Shown in pieces: positions 1-6,788 of a DNA stretch of 9,438 bases. The position numbers and the translations under genes were made by a program. Where the stretch lies: NCBI GenBank assembly GCA_027067235.1, contig JALXFQ010000006.1, positions 1 to 9,438 of the forward strand, read 5' to 3'. How positions within the stretch are numbered: position 1 is the stretch's first letter; each line of letters opens with the position of its first letter. The DNA comes from Gammaproteobacteria bacterium. Its GTDB lineage: Bacteria > Pseudomonadota > Gammaproteobacteria > QOAV01. The notes beneath the pieces are model-generated. The model saw only the letters and a program-made list of their open reading frames with translations, was not told the DNA's origin and did no database searches.

Positions 1-1
1 G

Positions 2-190
2 ACGCCGGTGGACACGGTGCGCAGGGTCGATCTTGATGAACTGAAAGCCGCGCCGTCGGTAAAGCTGAAAGTCATGCGCAGCGGTTACAAGGATCGCGTA
101 AAGGAATGGACCGGCGCGGGTTTCTGGCGCGAATACAAGGAAAAAGACGGCGTCTTCTGGGCGCCGCGCCTGGTTCCTTCCGACCGCTAG
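2..190 (+). CDS. C-terminal end of an unrecognised protein (5' truncated)
   Basis: An open frame enters from the left edge and ends at the TAG at 188-190. It gives about 62 residues with no in-frame stop. The visible tail is charged and rich in lysine, arginine and aromatic residues (for example VKEWTGAGFWREYKEKDG). There is no membrane segment and no motif I recognise. A GTG at 8 is in frame, but the frame is open to the edge, so I read this as the end of a longer gene and not as a 60-residue protein. It lies 27 bases before the cupin gene on the same strand and could be the upstream member of that operon. I give no function. Confidence 0.55.
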   Translation, partial: TPVDTVRRVDLDELKAAPSVKLKVMRSGYKDRVKEWTGAGFWREYKEKDGVFWAPRLVPSDR

Positions 191-217
191 GCCGGCAGAT
201 TCTGCCGAAACGCCGCC

Positions 218-553
218 ATGTTCATCATTCCTCCTGATGAACAGTCCGCGGCGCGGGTTTCCCATAATCCCGCCATAGCCAAGTCTGTCATCCTGCGCCA
301 CGGGCAACTGCCCGGCCTCACCGGATTCGCCCGCGCGCAGTTTCCAGCGGGTGAAACCGCCCAGGCCCATTCCCACTCCGACATGGCCGAAGTATTTTAT
401 GTGCTCTCGGGCTACGGCGTCATGCGCGTGAACGACAATGAGTTTGCCTTGACGCCCGGCATGACCATCGCCGTCGAACCCGGCGAAAGCCACGAAATCG
501 CCAGCGCGGACGATGCCATGCTGGAACTGCTCTATTTCGGGTTGCAGACATGA
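218..553 (+). CDS. Small single-domain cupin protein
   Basis: This is a 111-residue cytoplasmic protein made of one cupin (double-stranded beta-helix) domain, a usual length for stand-alone Cupin_2 proteins. Cupin motif 1 is present with metal ligands H51, H53 and E58 and G65. Motif 2 is PG (80-81), then PGESH with H92. All four expected metal-binding residues (three His, one Glu) are therefore intact, so it probably binds a divalent metal. Proteins of this type range from sugar isomerases and dioxygenases to binding proteins, and nothing here fixes the substrate. The ATG at 218 is the first in frame and precedes the whole fold, though its ribosome-binding site is weak. The stop overlaps the start of the next gene in an ATGA, which implies translational coupling. 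Confidence 0.85.
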   Translation: MFIIPPDEQSAARVSHNPAIAKSVILRHGQLPGLTGFARAQFPAGETAQAHSHSDMAEVFYVLSGYGVMRVNDNEFALTPGMTIAVEPGESHEIASADDAMLELLYFGLQT

Positions 554-816
554 CCCACGAACCGAATACCGAGTGCATACGCCGTATCCTCTATATGCAT
601 GGCATTGTCTCGGCAGTGATCCACACCGATCAGGACACATCCGCCGTGGGCCTGGTTGTGGAACAGCAATGCGCGGAAAAACCCGCCATAGCCGCCGAGC
701 TGAAAGACTGGTGCGGATTCCGGTTCAGTGTTTATGACGCCGATGATGCGGATAAGCCGGCGTATCAAAAGATTATCAGCGAAGGCCAGCGGTTCTCTGT
801 TTCTCCCGGTGTATGA
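550..816 (+). CDS. 88-residue unknown protein, possibly a degenerate nucleotidyltransferase-like fold
   Basis: The gene starts inside the stop of the cupin gene (ATGA, 550-553) and ends six bases before the DUF2007 gene. That packing supports it being real. I do not recognise a family with confidence. The pattern of a helix plus 'HGIVSAVI', a strand 'GLVVEQ', then 'WCGFRFSVYDADD' and a final 'YQKIISEGQRF' is faintly like small MNT-type nucleotidyltransferases, whose C termini often end in an Ile-x-x-Glu-Gly stretch. The catalytic GSxxxG and DxD signature of that family is missing, so if it is related it would be non-catalytic. It has three cysteines (C9, C41, C55) and is predicted soluble. 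The long antisense open frame across this region looks like a shadow. Confidence 0.6.
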   Translation: MTHEPNTECIRRILYMHGIVSAVIHTDQDTSAVGLVVEQQCAEKPAIAAELKDWCGFRFSVYDADDADKPAYQKIISEGQRFSVSPGV

Positions 817-822
817 ATCACT

Positions 823-1137
823 ATGATTCGACTGTATCAGGCAGAAAACCTGCCACAGGCGCATTTGCTGCTCGACAAACTGGCTACCGCCGGTATCGAA
901 GCGCATATTTTCAACGCCAATGCGCAGGGCATTGCCGGTGAAACGCCGGTGACGGAAACCCTGCCGGAAGTCTGGATCGAGCAGGAATCCGACGAGCCTG
1001 CCGCCAGGGCCGTGGTTGACGCGTTTGAACAGCAGTTGCGGGCGCCGGTCACAGAACGGGCCTGTTCGCATTGCGACGCGATGAACCCGTCCACTTTCGA
1101 AATCTGCTGGCAATGCGGCAAGCCGCTTGCGAACTGA
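823..1137 (+). CDS. DUF2007 domain protein with C-terminal zinc ribbon
   Basis: The protein has 104 residues. Residues 1-71 look like a DUF2007 domain: it opens with 'MIRLYQAENLPQAHLLLDKLATAGIEAHIFN' in pattern and has the typical central 'PEVWI' strand followed by a helix 'AARAVVDAFEQQL'. Residues 81-98 form a short zinc ribbon with CxxC pairs C81/C84 and C95/C98, a common fusion in this family. DUF2007 proteins are small cytoplasmic proteins sometimes annotated as putative signal-transducing proteins, and their role is unknown. The ATG at 823 starts exactly at the domain boundary. The next gene, VanZ-like, begins two bases after the stop, so the two are almost certainly co-transcribed. Confidence 0.85.
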   Translation: MIRLYQAENLPQAHLLLDKLATAGIEAHIFNANAQGIAGETPVTETLPEVWIEQESDEPAARAVVDAFEQQLRAPVTERACSHCDAMNPSTFEICWQCGKPLAN

Positions 1138-1139
1138 AT

Positions 1140-1490
1140 ATGCGGCGTTACCGGCTGCTGTTCTGGCTGGTGCTGGCGATAGTGACTGCCCTGGCGCTGC
1201 TGCCGCTGGCAAAGCCCGTCGTTCCCCTGCTCGGCGACAAAATGAAACACGCGCTGGCTTTTTTCACCCTGGCCTTGCTGGCGCAGCGCGGCTGGCGCGG
1301 TGTGCTGCGGTTTCCCGCTCTGGCGGCGTGGTTGATGCTTTACGGCCTGTGCATTGAATGCGCGCAATATTTCATTCCCAACCGCTGTTTTTCCGGCCGG
1401 GATCTGGTGGCCGACGCTGCTGGTCTGGCTCTGTGCGGGGCGTTCAGTTATCTGCCGGTGTTGCTGTCTCGTCACAGCGATCCAGACTGA
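1140..1490 (+). CDS. VanZ-like integral membrane protein
   Basis: This is a 116-residue membrane protein with the short VanZ-like layout. A first helix lies at about residues 6-24, then the conserved DKMKH motif (33-37) leads into a second helix. A third helix at about 60-78 runs into a signature of E73, Q76, R82, D88 and D92 (LCIECAQYFIPNRCFSGRDLVAD in pattern), and a last helix follows at about 91-110. VanZ itself gives low-level teicoplanin resistance, but most chromosomal homologues have no known substrate. The ATG at 1140 lies two bases after the DUF2007 stop. Longer in-frame starts, such as 1071, would lie within the upstream gene. Its last 15 codons overlap, on the opposite strand, the 3' end of the DUF2235 gene. 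Confidence 0.85.
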   Translation: MRRYRLLFWLVLAIVTALALLPLAKPVVPLLGDKMKHALAFFTLALLAQRGWRGVLRFPALAAWLMLYGLCIECAQYFIPNRCFSGRDLVADAAGLALCGAFSYLPVLLSRHSDPD

Positions 1491-2622
1491 TCTCGGTTTC
1501 TCCGGCCCAGTTTTCCACCGGCAGTTCTTCCACTCCGATCTGTACATAGTCGGGATTGAATGTGCGCCTGACCTGCAGCATGCCTTCTTCGTCCTCGTCG
1601 TGGAAAAATCGATCCACCAGACTCTGGTGAATAATCTCGAACTCGCCTTTTTTCTCGTTCCCGATATCCCGGTGCAGCTGGCCCAGCGGTCGGCGGTATT
1701 CGCGCAGCCCTTTCCACGGCGCCAACCCGGCCAGCCGGTACAACAGCGAAAAGGAATCGTGCAACAGGCCGGCGTAATCCGGCTTGACGCCCATGCCGGT
1801 CAGTTCCAGCCCGCAGCGGGCGGCTTTCTGCGCCATCCACACATAGCTGATTTCGGCCAGCACGTGATCGGCATAACCGCCGCCAACATCGGAATGCGCG
1901 CCAGGAAACCAGACCTGCTTCATTTCGCACAGACTGCTGTCGTCCGCGCCCGGTTTGCGCGTCCACAGGCTGGGCGCAAACGGGCCGCGGCGCTCGTCGG
2001 CGGCGAGGGCGTGATAGGCGTATCTGACGTTGCGCAACTGGGTGTCGTGAAAGCCGATCCACAGACGGCTGAGCCTGCCCAGCAGCGGAACAGGGACGCC
2101 GAGAGCGCCCACCGTATCCCAGACGCCGATAAAATGAATCACCGGACGGCGCGAGTCCTTGATCAGATCGAAAACGAATTCACGATCCGGCGATGCCGCG
2201 CGCCTGGCTTCCGATTGCCGATAGAAATGATGTACCCTAGAAAAATGCTCGAGATCTTGCTTGCGCAGCAGCCCGGCCAGATTGATCAATCCGCCCAGTG
2301 AACGGGCGCTGTAGGCGCCGCGGCTGAATCCGAACAGATAGATCTCGTCGCCCTGCTGATAATTATTCGCCAGGAAGCGGTAGCAGTTCTCGATAATGCG
2401 GGACATGCCGATTCCCATGACTCCGCCGAGGAACTTGTCCACCACGCCGCCGGTGCCCAGGCCTTTGTGGTAGTACACCAGCTGCGAAACGCCATCGCCA
2501 GCCACAGGGCTGACTGCGCGGGCGATGCGCAGCACATTGGTGGGAGAAGTCTCGCCGCTGGCGGTTTTTTCCTCCGCCTGGTTCCAGGTGCCATCGGTGC
2601 AGATAATCAGTCGTCTCGCCAT
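1444..2622 (-). CDS. DUF2235 alpha/beta hydrolase (Tle1-type phospholipase-like)
   Basis: This 392-residue protein is close to the usual length of stand-alone DUF2235 proteins. The N-terminal strand carries the family hallmark CTDGTWN (8-14). The nucleophile elbow is GFSRGAYSAR, with predicted catalytic Ser100 in GxSxG. VWDTVGALG (167-175) supplies a conserved aspartate, and PGAHSDVGGGY (240-250) carries His243 and Asp245. The full Ser-Asp-His set therefore appears intact. The family includes type VI secretion phospholipase effectors (Tle1), but many chromosomal members have unknown substrates. No VgrG, PAAR or immunity gene is visible nearby, so an effector role is only one possibility. There is no signal peptide. 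A GGGAA lies six bases before the ATG. It is the only minus-strand gene here, convergent with the VanZ gene and divergent from ubiA. Confidence 0.9.
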   Translation of the reverse strand: MARRLIICTDGTWNQAEEKTASGETSPTNVLRIARAVSPVAGDGVSQLVYYHKGLGTGGVVDKFLGGVMGIGMSRIIENCYRFLANNYQQGDEIYLFGFSRGAYSARSLGGLINLAGLLRKQDLEHFSRVHHFYRQSEARRAASPDREFVFDLIKDSRRPVIHFIGVWDTVGALGVPVPLLGRLSRLWIGFHDTQLRNVRYAYHALAADERRGPFAPSLWTRKPGADDSSLCEMKQVWFPGAHSDVGGGYADHVLAEISYVWMAQKAARCGLELTGMGVKPDYAGLLHDSFSLLYRLAGLAPWKGLREYRRPLGQLHRDIGNEKKGEFEIIHQSLVDRFFHDEDEEGMLQVRRTFNPDYVQIGVEELPVENWAGETEISLDRCDETATPADN

Positions 2623-2707
2623 GAACGGTTCCCGCGCAGTTTTGGTCGCTTCACTAAAAAATCCAGTTTAATGTGATTACAGAAGCGAAACAGTGACGCC
2701 TGTTACA

Positions 2708-2713
2708 TATACT
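2708..2713 (+). promoter_or_regulatory. Possible -10 element upstream of ubiA
   Basis: TATACT matches the sigma-70 -10 consensus at five of six positions. It lies in the AT-richer 177-base gap between the divergent DUF2235 gene and ubiA, about 87 bases before the ubiA start. No good -35 hexamer lies at 16-18 bases upstream, so this is a weak call resting on the hexamer and position alone. The gap holds no gene that I can support. Confidence 0.25.
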
Positions 2714-2799
2714 GCAAAAAACGCTGCGTGGATGAGTGATGCTTGCCGCTGGGGCGGAAAACAGCAACAATTCACTGATTGAACAGGGAATCCTCGAGA

Positions 2800-3657
2800 A
2801 TGAAATTAGTCGGCAAGTTGCGCGAATACGCCCTGTTGATGCGCATGGACCGGCCCATCGGCTCGTTTCTGCTGCTGTGGCCGACCTTGTGGGCGCTGTG
2901 GATGGCAGGGAATGGCCATCCCCGGCCGTGGATTGTACTGATCTTTGTCGCCGGGGTTTTTCTCATGCGCTCCGCCGGCTGCGTGATCAACGATATTGCC
3001 GACCGCGACATCGACCCGTACGTGGCGCGTACCAGAGACCGGCCGCTGGCGGCGGGGCGGGTGAGCGCGCGCGAGGCGCTGGGGCTGTTTCTGCTGCTGT
3101 TGTTCGTGGCGCTGGCGCTGGTGCTGCAGTTGAACCGGCTGACCATCCTGTTCGCTCTCATCGGCGCGGCGCTGGCGGCGTCCTACCCGTTTTTCAAGCG
3201 CTTTACCCATTTGCCCCAGTTCGTGCTGGGTTTCGCCTTCAGCTGGGGTATTCCCATGGCTTTTGCCGCCCATCAGGGACAGGTGCCGGCGGTGGCCTGG
3301 GTGCTGATGCTGGCGAACCTGGCCTGGGTCGTGGCCTACGACACCATGTACGCCATGGCGGACCGGGAGGACGATCTGAAAATAGGCGTCAAGTCCACCG
3401 CCATACTGTTTGGCCGCCACGACCGGCGCATCATCGCGGTTCTGCAAATTATCGCTTTGGTTTCGCTGGTTGTCGCTGGTATGCTAACGGCAAGGGGTGT
3501 TTATTATTACGGCGGAATCGCGCTTGCAGCCTTGTTCTCCGCCTTTCAGCAAGTTCTCATATCCGGCCGACAACCGGCTGATTGTTTTCGTGCTTTTCTG
3601 AATAACACCTGGTTTGGGGCCGCCGTTTTCGGCGGACTTTTACTGGATTATCTATGA
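2800..3657 (+). CDS. ubiA: 4-hydroxybenzoate polyprenyltransferase
   Basis: UbiA transfers a polyprenyl chain from polyprenyl diphosphate to 4-hydroxybenzoate at the inner membrane, the first membrane-bound step of ubiquinone synthesis. The 285-residue protein has about eight or nine hydrophobic helices. The first aspartate-rich motif, N64-D65-x-x-D68-x-x-x-D72, sits in the stretch ending RTRDRPLAAGR. The second, Y180-D181 to D188 with REDD and then GVKST, is also complete. These bind the magnesium-diphosphate of the prenyl donor. The ATG at 2800 has AGGGA at 2785-2789, ten bases upstream, and gives the usual N terminus with 'RMDRPIG'. A TTG at 2779 is in frame but has poorer support. The stop overlaps the next gene by ATGA. 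No chorismate lyase gene (ubiC) is adjacent in this window. Confidence 0.95.
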   Translation: MKLVGKLREYALLMRMDRPIGSFLLLWPTLWALWMAGNGHPRPWIVLIFVAGVFLMRSAGCVINDIADRDIDPYVARTRDRPLAAGRVSAREALGLFLLLLFVALALVLQLNRLTILFALIGAALAASYPFFKRFTHLPQFVLGFAFSWGIPMAFAAHQGQVPAVAWVLMLANLAWVVAYDTMYAMADREDDLKIGVKSTAILFGRHDRRIIAVLQIIALVSLVVAGMLTARGVYYYGGIALAALFSAFQQVLISGRQPADCFRAFLNNTWFGAAVFGGLLLDYL

Positions 3658-4253
3658 AGCTCTATATTTCCCTGACTTCGCCTTTTTCCCGCAAGGTACG
3701 CATCGCCATGCGTGAAAAAGATCTGGACGCAGAGGAAATCGTGGTCAATCCCTGGGAATCCAGCGCCGAACTGCTGGCGGTAAACCCCCTGTCGCAGGTG
3801 CCGGTGCTGATGACGGCGAACGGTCCCATTTTCGACTCCTGCGCCATCATCGAATATCTGGAAGATTTTGACGGTGAAATCAACCTGGTGCCGCTGTGCG
3901 GTTCGCGCTGGCCGGTGTTGCGCTGGATGCGTCTGGCGGACGGTATTACCGAGGCCTGCCTGAACTGTTTTCTGGAGAACAAGCGCCCACCTGATCAGCG
4001 CAATATGGAGATCAAGCAGCGCCAGATGGCCAAAATCGAGCGGGCGCTGCAATGGACCGAAGAGCGCATGCCCGATGCGGAATTTTTGCTCAACGAGCGC
4101 CTGACCATTGCCGATATATCGCTGGGCTGCGCGCTTTCCTACCTGGACCTGCGCTATGCCAGAGACTGGCGCAGGGGGCGGCCGAATCTGGCCCGCTGGC
4201 ACGAAAAAATCTGCTTGCGTCCTTCGTTCAAAGATACCGAACCGGTGGAATAG
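3654..4253 (+). CDS. Glutathione S-transferase-like protein
   Basis: This 199-residue protein has the two-domain GST layout. The N-terminal thioredoxin fold opens 'MKLYISLTSPFSRKVRIAMREK', with the SPFSRKVR loop at residues 9-16 where the catalytic Ser or Cys of GSTs lies. It continues with NPLSQVPVL carrying the cis-proline P50, and DS at 61-62, which normally binds the gamma-glutamyl group of glutathione. The C-terminal helical domain has the N-capping box motif TIADISLGCAL (151-161). The family includes detoxifying GSTs and the RNA-polymerase-binding SspA, and the sequence does not separate these for me. It overlaps ubiA by four bases and ends 13 bases before ubiD, so it is read as part of the same operon. 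A link to quinone-intermediate chemistry or redox protection is inference. Confidence 0.88.
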   Translation: MKLYISLTSPFSRKVRIAMREKDLDAEEIVVNPWESSAELLAVNPLSQVPVLMTANGPIFDSCAIIEYLEDFDGEINLVPLCGSRWPVLRWMRLADGITEACLNCFLENKRPPDQRNMEIKQRQMAKIERALQWTEERMPDAEFLLNERLTIADISLGCALSYLDLRYARDWRRGRPNLARWHEKICLRPSFKDTEPVE

Positions 4254-4266
4254 CGGATACCGATAC

Positions 4267-5751
4267 GTGTCGGAACAGCAAACATACCGGGACTTGCGGG
4301 ATTTCATCGCTGTGCTGGAACAGCGCGGTGAGCTGAAACGCGTTGCCGTGGAGGTCGATCCGTATCTGGAAATGACCGAGATCTGCGACCGCACGCTCAA
4401 GGCCGGCGGCCCGGCCATTCTGTTCGAGAACGTCAGGGGCCACGACATGCCGGTGCTGGGCAATCTGTTCGGCACGCCGCAGCGGGTGGCGCTGGGCATG
4501 GGGCAGGATTCTGTCACTGCCCTGCGCGAGGTGGGCAAATTGCTGGCCATGCTCAAGGAGCCGGAGCCGCCCAAGGGCTTCAGGCATGCTCTGGGCCAGA
4601 TCCCCATGTACAAAAATGTGCTGAACATGGCGCCCAAAGTGCTGAAAAAAGCGCCCTGTCAACAGGTGGTTATTGACGGCGATGAGGTGGATTTGTCCAG
4701 GATTCCGGTGCAGACCTGCTGGCCGGGCGATGCCGGGCCGCTGATTACCTGGGCGCTGGTGGTGACGCGCGGGCCGGAAAAGCCGCGCCAGAATCTGGGC
4801 ATTTATCGTCAGCAGGTGATCGGCAAAAACAAGGTCATCATGCGCTGGCTGGCCCATCGCGGCGGCGCGCTGGATTTTGCCGACTGGAAAAAGGCCCGCC
4901 CGGGCGAGCCTTTTCCCGTCTCCGTGGCCCTGGGCGCGGACCCCGCCACCATCCTCGGCGCGGTGACGCCGGTGCCGGACGCGCTGTCGGAATACGCTTT
5001 CGCCGGCCTGCTGCGCGGCGGCAAGACCGAAGTAGTGCAGTGCCAGACCAACGACCTGCAAGTGCCGGCCTCGGCGGAAATCGTCCTGGAAGGCCATATC
5101 GACCCGGACGAAACCGCGCTGGAAGGGCCGTTCGGCGACCACACCGGCTATTATAACGAGCAGGAAACCTTTCCGGTGTTCACCATCGACCGCATCACCC
5201 AGCGCAAGAATCCCATTTACCACAGCACCTACACCGGCCGTCCGCCAGACGAACCCGCGGTGCTGGGGGTGGCGCTGAATGAAGTTTTCGTGCCGCTACT
5301 GCAAAAGCAGTTTCCGGAAATCGTCGATTTCTACCTGCCGCCGGAAGGCTGCTCCTACCGCGTCGCCGTGGTCAGCATGAAAAAGCAGTATGCCGGCCAC
5401 GCCAAGCGGGTCATGTTTGGCGTCTGGTCGTTTCTGCGGCAGTTCATGTATACAAAATTCGTGATCGTCTGCGATGATGACGTGAACGTGCGCGACTGGA
5501 AAGACGTGGTCTGGGCCATGACCACGCGCATGGATCCGGCCCGCGACCTGACTCTGGTGGAAAACACGCCCATTGATTACCTGGATTTCGCTTCGCCGGT
5601 TTCCGGGCTTGGTTCCAAGGCCGGTTTTGACGCCACCAGCAAATGGCCCGGCGAAACCGAACGCCAGTGGGGCAAGCCGATCAGCATGAGCCCCGAGGTG
5701 CGGGAGCGGGTGGACGCCATCTGGGACCAGCTGGGGCTGACAGACGGCTGA
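4267..5751 (+). CDS. ubiD: 4-hydroxy-3-polyprenylbenzoate decarboxylase
   Basis: UbiD removes the carboxyl group from the prenylated 4-hydroxybenzoate made by UbiA, using prenylated FMN supplied by UbiX (not in this window). The GTG at 4267 gives 494 residues, almost the length of E. coli UbiD (497), and begins with the usual 'YRDLRDFIAVLEQRGELKRV'. Longer in-frame starts run into the GST gene. Visible hallmarks are QNLGIYRQQ (175-183), MRWLAHRGGALDF (192-204), E242 in SEYAFAGLLRG and EGPFGDHTGYY (286-296). By analogy with E. coli, Asn176 and Glu242 would bind metal and cofactor, and Asp291 would be the acid/base residue. A CGGA lies nine bases before the GTG. It is the last gene of the ubiA - GST - ubiD run. 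Confidence 0.95.
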   Translation: MSEQQTYRDLRDFIAVLEQRGELKRVAVEVDPYLEMTEICDRTLKAGGPAILFENVRGHDMPVLGNLFGTPQRVALGMGQDSVTALREVGKLLAMLKEPEPPKGFRHALGQIPMYKNVLNMAPKVLKKAPCQQVVIDGDEVDLSRIPVQTCWPGDAGPLITWALVVTRGPEKPRQNLGIYRQQVIGKNKVIMRWLAHRGGALDFADWKKARPGEPFPVSVALGADPATILGAVTPVPDALSEYAFAGLLRGGKTEVVQCQTNDLQVPASAEIVLEGHIDPDETALEGPFGDHTGYYNEQETFPVFTIDRITQRKNPIYHSTYTGRPPDEPAVLGVALNEVFVPLLQKQFPEIVDFYLPPEGCSYRVAVVSMKKQYAGHAKRVMFGVWSFLRQFMYTKFVIVCDDDVNVRDWKDVVWAMTTRMDPARDLTLVENTPIDYLDFASPVSGLGSKAGFDATSKWPGETERQWGKPISMSPEVRERVDAIWDQLGLTDG

Positions 5752-5774
5752 AACTATATGCCGTGCTCATGCGG

Positions 5775-5796
5775 CCGCCGCTTGCCACAGCGGCGG
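5775..5796 (+). other. GC-rich perfect hairpin just after ubiD
   Basis: CCGCCGCT, a six-base loop, then AGCGGCGG form a perfect 8-base-pair stem starting 24 bases after the ubiD stop. No run of T follows, so it is not a standard intrinsic terminator. It could protect the 3' end of the ubiD message, pause transcription or help a Rho-dependent end. Its position in the gap argues against the longer start (ATG 5769) for the next gene. Confidence 0.4.
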
Positions 5797-5852
5797 AATC
5801 GGCTACTGTTAATACCAGAACAACAATCAGTCCGGGTGTGACAGGTAAGCCA

Positions 5853-6788
5853 TTGAAAAATCGCCGCAACCATTCCAGTATTGGCGGAAACGCCCTATTG
5901 TCCATGCTGGACGAGTTGTCCCGGTCTGGCAAGGGCGGAAACGGGAATGCTTTTCAGCGCCTGATGGAGTACGAAATCAGCCGTAAAACACCTTTCGAAT
6001 CAGCGCCTGGCCCGTCTCCGGACAGGGCCATACCGGTGCTCAGGAAGAAAGTCAGCGCAGCGGAGCTGGCCGGGGGATCGTCGCGGGTCGATGCCGGGTG
6101 TGGTGAAGACCGGACGCCAGCGCGAGCTGCCGGGCAGAAACCCCGGGCCGCAGGCATTTCCATGCTCTCGCCCGGGTTCACCGAACAGGACTTGTGCGGC
6201 GAACGGGCAGATATTGATCTGCATGACAGCATGAACCGCGCTGACATTTTTTATCGGGTGGAGGGCGGTTTTCAGGGCGCAGTGGAACAGGCATACCGGC
6301 GCGCGATCAGGGAAGAAAAACCGGTGCTGCTGGAGGCCGGGGGCGAGCAGGTGCTGTTCTGCCACGCCGGCAACCAGTGCTGCAGCAGTTTGCGCGAACC
6401 GACCCTGGCTCAATTGTGCCGGGCGCAGCCGCAACCCGGCCTCGCCGGCATCACCACGCTGGAGACTGAACAAGCGCGCGACTATCGGGCGCATCACCAG
6501 CCACGGGGCTGCTATGCCGGTGAGGCCGATGCCTTTGTCTGGCTGACGGCCCTGCTGTCGTCGCGGGGAAGACTGCCCGCAGGAACCGGTTTGCGCCAGC
6601 CGGTGAGACTGGGCCAGTGGTCAAATCTGACGCGCCTGACACCGACGCCGCACGGGTTGAAAATAGCCGCCCTGTGGAGCGCCGGCCAGGCCAGTCTGGT
6701 TGAGACGCCGGCCCTGCTCGGCGTGGCGCAACGCCATGTTTTCGCTTTTTACAGCGCCGCGCTGGCGCTGGGCATGATCGAGCGATGA
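5853..6788 (+). CDS. Unrecognised protein co-transcribed with the mini-FimV gene
   Basis: I do not recognise this protein. From a TTG at 5853 it has 311 residues. That start has AGGT at 5843-5846, six bases upstream, and opens with a basic 'KNRRN' stretch. Other in-frame starts are ATG 5769, GTG 5838 and ATG 5904, the last in front of 'LDELSRSGKGG'. Residues 1-110 look low in order (rich in Gly, Ser, Pro, Arg). Residues 120-190 look folded, with a cysteine-rich patch (C170, C176, C177, C189). Residues 235-311 form a conserved-looking module: 'WSNLTRLTPTPHGLKIAALW' followed by 'LLGVAQRHVFAFYSAALALGMI', compatible with a small winged-helix-like or protein-interaction domain. There is no signal peptide or membrane helix. 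Its stop overlaps the FimV-like start (ATGA, 6785-6788), so the two products probably work together. Confidence 0.75.
   Translation: MKNRRNHSSIGGNALLSMLDELSRSGKGGNGNAFQRLMEYEISRKTPFESAPGPSPDRAIPVLRKKVSAAELAGGSSRVDAGCGEDRTPARAAGQKPRAAGISMLSPGFTEQDLCGERADIDLHDSMNRADIFYRVEGGFQGAVEQAYRRAIREEKPVLLEAGGEQVLFCHAGNQCCSSLREPTLAQLCRAQPQPGLAGITTLETEQARDYRAHHQPRGCYAGEADAFVWLTALLSSRGRLPAGTGLRQPVRLGQWSNLTRLTPTPHGLKIAALWSAGQASLVETPALLGVAQRHVFAFYSAALALGMIER

Noticed and set aside
532..1212. 226-residue antisense open frame across the unknown, DUF2007 and VanZ-like genes
   Set aside because: No recognisable domain. It lies fully opposite three well-supported, tightly spaced genes and looks like a frame shadow in GC-rich DNA.
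1354..2301. 315-residue plus-strand open frame opposite the DUF2235 gene
   Set aside because: The DUF2235 gene on the minus strand has complete family motifs. The plus-strand translation has none and is a shadow.
2671..2692. AATGTGA half-site resembling a CRP box before ubiA
   Set aside because: Only the left half matches. The right half TCACA is absent at the needed spacing.
4228..5223. 331-residue minus-strand open frame inside ubiD
   Set aside because: ubiD is full length with all hallmark motifs. The antisense frame is His- and Arg-rich with no domain.
5643..5852. Longer N terminus of the unknown gene, beginning inside ubiD
   Set aside because: The first part overlaps the ubiD end in another frame and the rest crosses the hairpin at 5775-5796. 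The segment is low in order, and a better ribosome-binding site precedes 5853.
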